This document shows, one piece after another, positions 56,471-64,000 of a stretch of DNA of 64,000 nt. A program made the translations under genes and the position numbers. The stretch is from Acytostelium subglobosum LB1 (lineage: Eukaryota; Evosea; Eumycetozoa; Acytosteliales; Acytosteliaceae). Where the stretch lies: NCBI RefSeq assembly GCF_000787575.1, contig NW_012236531.1, forward strand, positions 1,325,396 through 1,389,395, written 5' to 3'. The stretch's first letter is position 1. Every line of letters starts with the position of its first letter. The notes beneath the pieces were generated by a model. The model searched no databases. It saw nothing but the letters and a program-made list of their open reading frames with translations, and was not told the DNA's origin.

Positions 56471-56515
56471 GAGGGTAAGGGTTGAGGGCGAGGGCGAGGG
56501 CGAGGGCTAGGGTTT
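56471..56515 (+). repeat. Second G-rich telomere-like hexamer tract
   Basis: Seven or so GGG-based units at near-six-base spacing (GGGTAA, GGGTTGA, GGGCGA x3, GGGCTA, GGGTTTAG) occur on the plus strand, in the 139-base spacer between the LRR and PhzF-like genes. It matches the 34.7-kb tract in style and strand. Confidence 0.8.
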
Positions 56516-56577
56516 AGAAGTATTATACATCCATCTGATCGATGATGGATCATTGGACAACACAGACTTTATTACAA

Positions 56578-57516
56578 TTAGATCTTGATTGTTCCATTGA
56601 TTAGGGTGACGGACTGACCGCCAATCCATGGCTCGCCATCGAAATAGGTAACTAGGATACGTCCCTCACGATTGCGTAGAGTTCCTTGTCTTGCCATGTA
56701 TTGCTTGGCAGTGGTGCCATGATCTGGGAAGCCTTGCTCCTGTAGAACGCGCGCCAAACATGCGTTGGCACTACCTGTCACTGGATCCTCGATGAGATTG
56801 TCCTGCTCGATAAAGAATGTTCTGAGCTCGTAGTTTACACCAAAGGCCATCAGCTGATTGGCATCGAACGCGCTATATATCGCGATGCCGCCAACATTCA
56901 AGCGCTCAACGACTTCTTTGATCAGAGCGGGAATGGGTCTAAAGGCGAGCACATCCTCGACACTACGCAGTCGCACAACCAACCAGTTCAGTCCTATCAA
57001 TGCTGACATTGGCGCGACGGTGTTGTCCACCTCGACGCCCACCAGCGCGTCTGTGAGCAGCTTGATCTGAGCGGGGTCCTCCAGCGCGGCAGGATGACAG
57101 GCGGGAGAGCGAAATGATAGTGTGCGAGAGTCAACCGTCTCGCCGGCGATGGCGATCTCCACCAGGCCGGCGCCACACTGCTGTACAATCTTGTTTGGTT
57201 GCTTTGTTGCCAGGCCATTCTCGAGCAATGCGTGTGCGGTGCCGAGCGTGGGGTGGCCGGCGAATGGCAACTCTCTGTCCGTGGTAAAGATCCGCACGCG
57301 GTAGTCAGCTGATGGTTCAGTTGGCGGCAGGACAAACGTCGTCTCTGACAAGTTTGTCCAGCGTGCGATGCCCTGCATCTGTGCGTCCGTCAACCCATCG
57401 GAGTCCAGTATGACAGCCAGAGGATTACCCAAGAGGGGAGTCTTTGTGAAAACATCAACCTGTTTGAACCTTCTTGTGATTGAGTTGTTTGAGGCTTGAG
57501 GGGAGGAAGCCATCAT
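56578..57516 (-). CDS. PhzF-family isomerase/epimerase-like protein
   Basis: 312 residues, starting at MMASSPQASNNS (57516). A longer in-frame start at 57573 would add MTHSFIHSFNQSINKVI, which is translated TCAATC-type leader and so unlikely. Family marks: FKQVDVFTKTPLLGNPLAVI at the N-terminus, NLSETTFVLPP with the catalytic Glu, FAGHPTLGTAHAL, and DPVTGSANACLARVL in the second half-barrel. The two-fold PhzF fold resembles diaminopimelate epimerase. Bacterial PhzF isomerises DHHA in phenazine synthesis, while eukaryotic relatives (for example PBLD/MAWBP) have unclear substrates, so this is not evidence of phenazine production. AATAAA follows the stop on the minus strand. Confidence 0.93.
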   Translation of the reverse strand: MMASSPQASNNSITRRFKQVDVFTKTPLLGNPLAVILDSDGLTDAQMQGIARWTNLSETTFVLPPTEPSADYRVRIFTTDRELPFAGHPTLGTAHALLENGLATKQPNKIVQQCGAGLVEIAIAGETVDSRTLSFRSPACHPAALEDPAQIKLLTDALVGVEVDNTVAPMSALIGLNWLVVRLRSVEDVLAFRPIPALIKEVVERLNVGGIAIYSAFDANQLMAFGVNYELRTFFIEQDNLIEDPVTGSANACLARVLQEQGFPDHGTTAKQYMARQGTLRNREGRILVTYFDGEPWIGGQSVTLINGTIKI

Positions 57517-57906
57517 TATTATTATTACTTTGTTAATTGACTGATTGAATGAATGAATGAATGAATGAGTCACGACTTATTATTGATTAATTGGGATTGT
57601 TGAGCATAAACAACACTTTAAAGTTGTTGGGCATGGAAGTCCCAATTTGGACATCTTGTAAAATTTTGATCAAAAAAGTTCCTGGGAAAGTGTTTTGATC
57701 TAACCTGGTCCCTTCTGATCAGTTGGGTCCCAAACGAGTACTCCAGATTTCTATATCGGGACCAACCAATTCTCCAACCAATCCATCAATCAATCAATCA
57801 AATAGTTCGCTCAATCAAATAAAATAAAATAAAATAAAATAAAATAAAATATTTAATTAAAATATACAATTATATAACTTATAACTTTAAGACTCCTGGA
57901 ATGACA
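57517..57906. other. Intergenic spacer with (AAAAT)n microsatellite
   Basis: This 390-base spacer includes the 5' leader of the PhzF-like gene (TGAATGAATGAATGAATG on the plus strand at 57545-57567) and the 3' flank of the ARF gene. A perfect AAAAT pentamer run of about seven units lies at 57817-57851. No gene is seen. Confidence 0.7.
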
Positions 57907-58449
57907 TTACTTGTTCTTCAATGTCTGTGATAGCCATTCCAAACCTTCGTAGGCACCATCGCCACTTAAGGCGACAGTGGGCTGGCAGTACCACTTTCTG
58001 TTTTGTAACTTTGATAGCTCGAGCTTGTCAGAGATCTCAGAGATGGACAGGGCTTGCGGCAGATCCTGCTTGTTGCACAGGAAGAGGATTGGTGCACCAC
58101 GCAACTCGTCCTCGGTGGTGAGCTTGGTCAGCTCCTCCCTGATCTCCTCGAATCGCTCGACATCAGTCGAGTCCAGCACAAAGATGATGGCGCCAGAGTT
58201 CTGATAATAATGTCTCCACAGCGCTCTGATCTTATATTGTCCACCAACATCCCATACTGTGAATGATATATTCTTGTACTCTACAGTCTCCACATTGAAT
58301 CCAATTGTAGGTATAGTTGTAACAATCTCTCCAAGCTTCAAACGATATAATAGAGTTGTCTTGCCAGCAGCGTCCAAACCAATCATCAATATTCTATGAT
58401 TCTGCTTTGGATCGAATAAGTTGTAGATTCTTGCAATAAGGTTACCCAT
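57907..58449 (-). CDS. ARF-family small GTPase
   Basis: Single exon, 180 residues, the normal ARF length. Gly2 ([12 protein letters not shown]) allows myristoylation and precedes an amphipathic helix. Nucleotide motifs are complete: P-loop GLDAAGKT (residues 24-31), switch [17 protein letters not shown], switch [22 protein letters not shown] with the catalytic Gln, NKQDLPQA, and [14 protein letters not shown] at the end. ARFs recruit coats and lipid-modifying enzymes to Golgi and endosomal membranes. Compared with ARF1, some strongly conserved positions differ (for example [11 protein letters not shown] against DVGGQDKIRPL), so this is more likely a diverged paralogue than ARF1 itself. Confidence 0.95.
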   Translation of the reverse strand: MGNLIARIYNLFDPKQNHRILMIGLDAAGKTTLLYRLKLGEIVTTIPTIGFNVETVEYKNISFTVWDVGGQYKIRALWRHYYQNSGAIIFVLDSTDVERFEEIREELTKLTTEDELRGAPILFLCNKQDLPQALSISEISDKLELSKLQNRKWYCQPTVALSGDGAYEGLEWLSQTLKNK

Positions 58450-59008
58450 TGTTGTTGTTATTATTATATATTATGTGTTATTGATTGATTAAAGTTGATC
58501 TTATGTTTGATTGATCTTTGTTTGTTTGATTGAATGTAAATCATGTTCAATCGTGTAATATATATAGGGGATGTGGACCTTAGCCCAACTGGCAACATGT
58601 TCGTTGCTAGCATATGTGTCACGCATGTCATAGTATTAACAAACGACTGTAGTTGTCCACCAAGATGATAGACACATCATCAAGTGCCAACAAAGCACCC
58701 TCTGACTCCACACTCTTCACACCAACTTTGAATCACAACTCTGTTGCCAAAAACAGAGATGTTTGAGAATTACCCGTTACAAACATATTCAAATTCAAAT
58801 GTTAACAAATACCACTTAACCCATAAATATTGGTAATAACAACTACGATAATCAATCATACACATAATTAGTGATACGTGATCAGTGTGTTAATGTGTGT
58901 GAACATCATCCATATTGAGTGGAATGGGAAATAAGTACATACATATACTTATAATGATATGGTAGTGATTGATGTTATTTATTTGTTTAGAGTGATGATA
59001 GAGAGATA
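58450..59008. promoter_or_regulatory. Divergent promoter region, ARF / ankyrin gene
   Basis: This 559-base AT-rich spacer has ARF leader sequence with TTGATTGATT and TTTGTTTG motifs at 58478-58535 and TAATATATATAGGGG near 58556. The ankyrin side has TATTTATTTGTTTAGAG just before 59009. No gene or RNA was recognised. Confidence 0.5.
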
Positions 59009-60259
59009 ATGTATAAACAAGTATTAATTAAATCAATCATTAATAATATAGTTATTAGGAAATATATATTTAAATTTGTTTTTATTATAAATGATCAAAA
59101 ATCAGATATATATAGAAAGAGATGGAATTGGTCATCATTAATTGAATCATTAGATGCAATAATTCATTTCGGTTACATTAATCAACTTATAAATTATATT
59201 AAATTTAATCCAATAACATTATTATTACAAGATGATATAAATTATTCAAGACGTGCTGCAATGTATGGATATATATCAATAATAGAATATCTTTCAAAAT
59301 TGGATAATGAACAACAAGGTGGAATATTTGATGGTACTGAGTTGGCTGCTGCAATCTCAAACAATCACATTCAGATTGTTCATCTACTTCTTGATCATGA
59401 CCAACTACACAATCGCCAAAACTATCATTTGGCCATCAAAGAAGCCTCAATCAATGGCAACATGGAGGCTTTGTATTGTCTCCTTGACAAACTCGATCAC
59501 AAACCAGAAAACATGAAGTTGATCGAACAGGCAATGGACCAGGCAGCTGAGTACGGCCATTTGGATGTGTTGAAGTACCTGCATGAACAACTTGGAGATT
59601 TGGCGATTGCGACGAGTGATGCCATGGACAATGCCGCGGCAAATGGACATTTGGAGGTGGTCCAATGGCTGCACTCCAACAGGAGTGAGGGCTGCAGCCA
59701 CCAAGCCATGGACTACGCTGCGATGAATGGCAAGTTGGATGTGGTTCGCTTCCTGCACGAGAGCCGCACAGAGAGCGAGTCGCCCAAGGCTATGAATCGC
59801 GCTGCCAAGGGAGGACACCTGGAAGTTGTTCGCTTCCTACATGAGCATCGAACAGCGGGCTGCACTACCTCCGCAATGAATGGGGCAGCGAGGAAGGGCC
59901 ACCTGGACGTGGTACGATTCCTTCACTTCAATCGCACTGAGGGCTGCACTGTCAAGGCAATGAACAGTGCCGCAGCCCATGGACACTTGGACGTCGTAGT
60001 GTTCCTTCATCATCACCGAGGTGAAGGATGTGCGCCATCTGCCATGGACTATGCAGCGCTGTCTGGTCACTACGAAGTACTTCGCTTCCTTCACCTCATG
60101 CGCAGAGAAGGATGTACCTCTAACGCCATGTACTGGGCCATCCACTACAATCGCGATCAAATAGTATCATTCCTCAGTGCAAATCGCAGCGAGCATATCG
60201 GAGTTTCCTACATGACATCTATTGTATCTGGAATGATTCCACAAAACATTTGGACGTGA
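59009..60259 (+). CDS. Ankyrin-repeat protein of the dictyostelid-expanded type
   Basis: Single exon of 416 residues. The first ~90 residues are Ile/Asn/Lys-rich (MYKQVLIKSIINNIVIRKYI) and encoded by very AT-rich DNA. From about residue 100 there are eight to nine divergent ankyrin repeats of ~31-33 residues with the pattern AMxxAAxxGHLxVVxFLHxxRxEGC: MDNAAANGHLEVVQWLHSNR, MDYAAMNGKLDVVRFLHESR, MNRAAKGGHLEVVRFLHEHR, MNSAAAHGHLDVVVFLHHHR and MDYAALSGHYEVLRFLHLMR. This 'FLH.NR.EGCT' form is a large paralogous family in social amoebae, probably protein-binding scaffolds of unknown role. Repeats are so similar that unequal crossing-over could change copy number. Confidence 0.88.
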   Translation: MYKQVLIKSIINNIVIRKYIFKFVFIINDQKSDIYRKRWNWSSLIESLDAIIHFGYINQLINYIKFNPITLLLQDDINYSRRAAMYGYISIIEYLSKLDNEQQGGIFDGTELAAAISNNHIQIVHLLLDHDQLHNRQNYHLAIKEASINGNMEALYCLLDKLDHKPENMKLIEQAMDQAAEYGHLDVLKYLHEQLGDLAIATSDAMDNAAANGHLEVVQWLHSNRSEGCSHQAMDYAAMNGKLDVVRFLHESRTESESPKAMNRAAKGGHLEVVRFLHEHRTAGCTTSAMNGAARKGHLDVVRFLHFNRTEGCTVKAMNSAAAHGHLDVVVFLHHHRGEGCAPSAMDYAALSGHYEVLRFLHLMRREGCTSNAMYWAIHYNRDQIVSFLSANRSEHIGVSYMTSIVSGMIPQNIWT

Positions 60260-61146
60260 TCTATATGTTTGTGTATGAAATAAAGAGTACAACTACATCA
60301 TCGTTCTCCCGAGTTGGGAATATGGAGTTGAGGTCGAACGAATGAGAGTCACTTTGATCACCAAGATAATAATACATCTTTGAATTCGGAAGATGGATGG
60401 ATTACACTGATCTGTGCATCTAGTATGTATTTGTCATCATGTGACCTTATATATCATATGCTGATGAATGTACTTTATGAGTGATCGGAGCTTTCATTTG
60501 CTTTTTACTACTTCTCAAATTTATTTTTAATCAATTGAGAAAACGCACTTTGCTTGGTCCCTAATGGGGCGACATGGTCCGATGGTTGATCATGATTATT
60601 CAAAGTTGTATCATCATCATCAGCAACAGTTCATTCATTCTACTACTTAATTGTTTACCAAATAATAATAATTATATCATATTTATTGTATTGTTTTACA
60701 ACTGTGTAGTTTGACAGATCACTTCCATCCCATCACACACCTCATCAATCACCAAAACATCGTTGAAAAAAAACACCAGATTTTTATTTGTAATTGAGGT
60801 TTGAATACCCATCCTGACTAAGCGCAAGGACTCTTCGCCTCCCACACTGCAAACAAGACCGATCAATCAGACCCATCATCAACCCCCACATCATCATCAT
60901 TCAGTAGAGTCACACACCAATCATATCTATTTTTAAAGATAGACACACAATCACACTTAGGCTTAGCTTGTCAACTCAATCACAGTTCAATTCATTCATT
61001 CATTCTGATCAGATTCACTGCATGTCAACATCATCAACATTGTAATAATACAATCCAACATTAGTCAGTCAATCAATCATTCAATCAAACAACCCTGATC
61101 ATCATCAGGACCTTGGCCAACAATAACATCAACAAGGACAACAACA
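60260..61146. other. Intergenic region between ankyrin genes
   Basis: This 887-base AT-rich region contains an AATAAA for the ankyrin gene near 60282, CATTCATTCATTC and CAGTCAATCAATCATTCAATC tracts at 60990-61090, and the promoter of the ankyrin-RGS gene. No gene is supported. Confidence 0.5.
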
Positions 61147-62880
61147 ATGAATAACCTTAATAGTATAACAAATAATATAACTCAACTATTTGCCAAGGGA
61201 GATTATACAGATAATGAGGAGTTGAAGACGGATTTGAAGAATTTGCATAAACAGGTGCGAGAGAATAATGTGAAGAAGGTCAAGAAGTTGTTGTCGACAA
61301 AAAGGGCCAAACATATATTGAATGCCGCCTCGGAGGACCTGGACGAGACGGCCATCCTCATCGCAGCCAAGGCCAACAACTTTGAGATGTTTGAATTGCT
61401 GCTGACATTCTTCAAGACATGTCGCGTCGACATCAACAACCCCGACAAGAATGGCTACACGTGTCTGCACCACTTGTTCGCCCTGCCCGACGTCGACCCC
61501 AAGCTGCTGCTCATCCTGCTCGACGCCGACGTGCACGTCAACAGCATCAACCGCGACCTCAACACACCGTTCCACTACTTTTGCCAAAAGTTCCGCTCCA
61601 ACTCCATGGCCAAGGAGGTGTTTGATCGATTCATTGCCAAGGGCGCCAACATCAATGCCACCAACAAGAATGGCGAGTCTCCTCTGCACAAGGCGGTCTT
61701 TAACAACAATCTTGCCGAGACCATGGTGACCCTATTGCTGGAGGCACAGGCCAATGTCAATGCCACCAACAAGAATGGCGAGTCATGTCTACATTACTGC
61801 GTGAGAATGGGTCGCACTGACCTAGTCACACTTCTCATCAAGTATGGCGCCGATCGCACCATCACCAAGGACAATCAAACACTCTACGATATTGCCATTC
61901 AAGAGAACTTCACCAAACTAGCCGATTTGTTAAAGGATGGAGCTACGATTGACACTTCACAGAGTATGTACCTGGCCCTGCATCCGCCAACACCGATCAG
62001 CATACTCACTCACTCAATCACTCATTCAATAATAGATGGTTCGACAACAGAGTTGATCACATTATTACAGAATCCAACGTTGAGGGAGGACTTTAGAGCA
62101 TTCCTACGCGATGAGCTGATATGCGAGGAGAATATCTCATTCTGGTTGGATGTCGAGTCGTTCAGATTGATGAAGATTGACAGCGCACAGCGAGTGTTCA
62201 AGGAGTTCTATCGCATACAGGAGAAGTACATTATGGACAACTCACCGAGCGAAATCAACATCCCATTCACCATCAAGAAGGAGATCAATGCATTCATCAA
62301 GACACTGCCGCCTAGGACTGAGATGCTGTTTGACTCGTCTGGTTCTTCAAGCTCGCCAATGCTCTCACCCATCTCAATGTCGGCGCCAAACCTTGGCGGC
62401 GTGATCTCTTCGTCCTCGGGCAGTGGCAACAGCTCTCCATCACTCTCGCCAGCACACTCCTTTTCACAACTCCCAACACAGTTGTCGTCCAAGACAACGC
62501 CAACAGACTCTGGCTCGGCCACACCAGCGGCCAATCCAGCCACCACTTCAACTTCCACTTCCACATCCAATCCAACATCCACTTCCTCATCATCTACAAA
62601 CACCAACACAGCCACAGCCATCCCATCTATTACAACAACCTCAACTACCACCTCTAGCCAATCGACGACAACAGCGATGGCTGCACCAGCCTCTGCACCG
62701 GGTTCGCCACAGGCCAATCCAACAGGCTTCGACTACCAAAAGATAAGAACCATATACAACTCTGCACAACAACACATATTTATGCTAATGGCCACAGACT
62801 CGCTTGCCAAGTACAAGAAGAGGACTAGAAAGAGCAAGTCCTACAACACACCACTGTCAGCATCCACCACTTTGGCCTGA
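61147..62880 (+). CDS. Ankyrin-repeat plus RGS-domain protein (RGS apparently split by an insert)
   Basis: Exons 61147-61963 and 62036-62880 give 553 residues. The intron (GTATGT...ATAATAG) is in frame and readable as protein, so a single long frame would wrongly add MYLALHPPTPISILTHS. Residues ~35-265 hold six to seven ankyrin repeats (NKNGESPLHKAVFNNN, NKNGESCLHYCVRMGRTDLV). From residue ~280 an RGS domain begins: LLQNPTLREDFRAFLRDELI, EENISFWLDVESFRLMK, AQRVFKEFYRIQEKYI. Its expected last helices (FDYQKIRTIYNSAQQHIFML, DSLAKYKK) occur only after a ~130-residue Ser/Thr-rich insert. RGS domains speed GTP hydrolysis on G-alpha subunits, so a chemotaxis-signalling role is plausible. AATAAA lies near 62968. 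Confidence 0.87.
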   Translation: MNNLNSITNNITQLFAKGDYTDNEELKTDLKNLHKQVRENNVKKVKKLLSTKRAKHILNAASEDLDETAILIAAKANNFEMFELLLTFFKTCRVDINNPDKNGYTCLHHLFALPDVDPKLLLILLDADVHVNSINRDLNTPFHYFCQKFRSNSMAKEVFDRFIAKGANINATNKNGESPLHKAVFNNNLAETMVTLLLEAQANVNATNKNGESCLHYCVRMGRTDLVTLLIKYGADRTITKDNQTLYDIAIQENFTKLADLLKDGATIDTSQSMYLALHPPTPISILTHSITHSIIDGSTTELITLLQNPTLREDFRAFLRDELICEENISFWLDVESFRLMKIDSAQRVFKEFYRIQEKYIMDNSPSEINIPFTIKKEINAFIKTLPPRTEMLFDSSGSSSSPMLSPISMSAPNLGGVISSSSGSGNSSPSLSPAHSFSQLPTQLSSKTTPTDSGSATPAANPATTSTSTSTSNPTSTSSSSTNTNTATAIPSITTTSTTTSSQSTTTAMAAPASAPGSPQANPTGFDYQKIRTIYNSAQQHIFMLMATDSLAKYKKRTRKSKSYNTPLSASTTLA

Positions 62881-63031
62881 TGATCGATCGCCAGGCCCCT
62901 TTAGCGCGGACAATCACTGACTCAACCAACCGGACACCCTTACCAACCATCCTACCATCCTACCAACCAATAAATCCCCTTGTATTCTATTCTATTTATA
63001 ACTATACTAGTGTCTGTCGATCGGTGACTAT

Positions 63032-64000
63032 TTATATCAGGTTGAGCTTCTTGGCTGGCGATGCTGTTGATGCGCCGGTGGACTTGAAGTAGCCAATGCC
63101 AAGAGTGCTCTGGTAGGTCTGGTTGGCGATGTCTTCGAACTGCATCTCCTTGGCCAGGTCATATCGGACGTGCTTATCGTTTACAAAGTTGAGAAGGAAG
63201 TGTTTTACATGTTGCACTTTGGTAGCCTTGAGACTGTCTGTCTTTACACGTTTGATCAGGTCGTGGCACAAGTGTTGTGATGTTGAGAAGTTGGAGATAT
63301 ACTCCTGGAGGAAAGTATAATTGCCAAGACACATCACTTGTTGGAAGAGTACACTATGGTTGGTTGAGTGATTGATTGATTAGTACATGTCATGTCCAAC
63401 TCTGAGACTCAACACCGCGCTACCACAACACTTACTTGACCCACTCAGAGTAGGCATTGATGTTGTATGCGTTGGCAATGATTAGGGACTCGCGGAATTG
63501 TTGTCGTGATGCCATCACTTGTCTTGCTTCGGCCACCTTGAGATTGATCAACTTGATGTCTGGAAGTTTGATTTGTAGCGCGACCAAAGTGCCCATGGCC
63601 ACACATTGTTGAGAGGTACGATTGGATCGTTCCTTGGCATAGTTGTCTGCGGCGTCCAAGAATCCCTTCATCGCTGCCAACAAGTCCTTGATGTAGTTGT
63701 TGATGGGTGCCTTTGGGTCGCGTGTGGCGCCCTCCAACAAAGTCCTTGCCTTTTGCTCGTGCAGTGCAGCGATCTCGCGATGCATGTTGAAACGGTAGAA
63801 GAGCATCTCCAGCTTCTCCTGGTAGAGTGGCTGTTTCTTTAGCAGGTAGCTGTGCAGTGCGAGCTTCAGGCCATTGCTGTCCTCGTGTTGATTGATCTTC
63901 TTGCGTAGCAGTAGTTCAAAACTGTCGTGTTGCAACAGGATGTCAAGGATACCCTGTAGTTCATTGTATGATTGCATGCCAGTGATGATGCGCACCAGTA
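63032..64000 (-). CDS. SPG11: Spatacsin (SPG11) homologue, C-terminal part (partial)
   Basis: The window holds the last two exons as seen: above 64000 down to 63436, and 63353-63032, joined AA|T to give WVNVLFQQVMCLGN. The partial protein, about 294 residues, follows the human spatacsin C-terminus closely: LVRIITGMQSYNELQGIL, SFELLLRKKI, FYRFNMHREIAALHEQKA, FLDAADNYAKERSNRTSQQC and YTFLQEYISNF. It ends SPAKKLNLI. In animals spatacsin works with spastizin and AP-5 in lysosome reformation and late-endosome sorting. The N-terminal bulk lies outside the window. It is convergent with the ankyrin-RGS gene, only ~150 bases away. Confidence 0.9.

Noticed and set aside
56578-57573. Upstream start for the PhzF-like protein at 57573
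   Set aside because: The added residues (THSFIHSFNQSINK) are translated CATTCAATC leader repeats; the start at 57516 fits the family.

Overview
The window is nuclear DNA of a dictyostelid social amoeba. The evidence is a set of compact eukaryotic genes with short AT-rich introns (GTATGT/GTAAGT...AG), Asn/Gln-rich homopolymers inside otherwise conserved proteins, AATAAA 3' signals, and lineage-typical genes: a DGAP1-type short IQGAP, an EcmA/EcmB-type Cys-rich matrix protein, a PDR-type ABCG transporter and a CYP524/CYP710-like sterol desaturase. Coding DNA is clearly richer in GC than in D. discoideum, so one of the other dictyostelid groups is likely. I cannot name the species.

Layout. 1-5 kb: N-terminal part of eIF3a (-), head-to-head with eIF3L (+), then SmB (-). 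5-6.8 kb: a gene-poor stretch with a possible decayed small-GTPase gene. 6.8-12.6 kb: PHO80-type cyclin (+), Arp11/ACTR10-like dynactin subunit (+), IQGAP-related DGAP1 (-). 13.9-17.6 kb: RBX1 (-, four exons), phosphoglycerate kinase (+), Tim17 (-, broken by a 100-N assembly gap). 19.2-29.3 kb: a sterol C-22 desaturase-like P450, a very long TMEM94-type P-type ATPase-like protein, and a secreted EGF-like, Thr-rich, GPI-type protein with an apparent one-base frame break. 29.5-43 kb: ABCG transporter (-), CNOT10 (+), a small predicted mitochondrial protein (-), a DUF1206-like membrane protein (+) and an EF-hand protein (-). Then comes a 0.9-kb intergenic region holding a 41-bp near-perfect inverted repeat. 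43-50.5 kb: FMN reductase (+), ARMC8/Gid5 (+), CTDC-repeat matrix protein (-), four-TM protein (-). 51-64 kb: bifunctional arginine enzyme (acetylglutamate kinase/acetylglutamyl-phosphate reductase), LRR protein, PhzF-like protein (-), ARF GTPase (-), ankyrin protein, ankyrin+RGS protein, and the C-terminal end of spatacsin (-, runs off the window).

The genes are mostly housekeeping: translation, splicing, ubiquitin ligases, mRNA decay, glycolysis, amino-acid and sterol synthesis, trafficking. They do not form an operon-like pathway. Neighbours alternate strand, giving many divergent pairs with shared promoters and convergent pairs with very short 3' spacers. No tRNA, rRNA, CRISPR array, retroelement or intact transposon was recognised.

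The best leads outside ordinary genes are: (i) TCAA/TCAC tetranucleotide arrays in most introns that follow the sense strand of the host gene; (ii) the 41-bp inverted repeat at 42.5-42.7 kb, whose arms look like protein-coding sequence; (iii) two G-rich telomere-like hexamer tracts; (iv) an RGS domain apparently split by a Ser/Thr-rich insert; (v) a sequencing gap in Tim17 that probably hides almost nothing. Exon coordinates were worked out by hand from splice signals and reading frame and have not been checked against transcripts.
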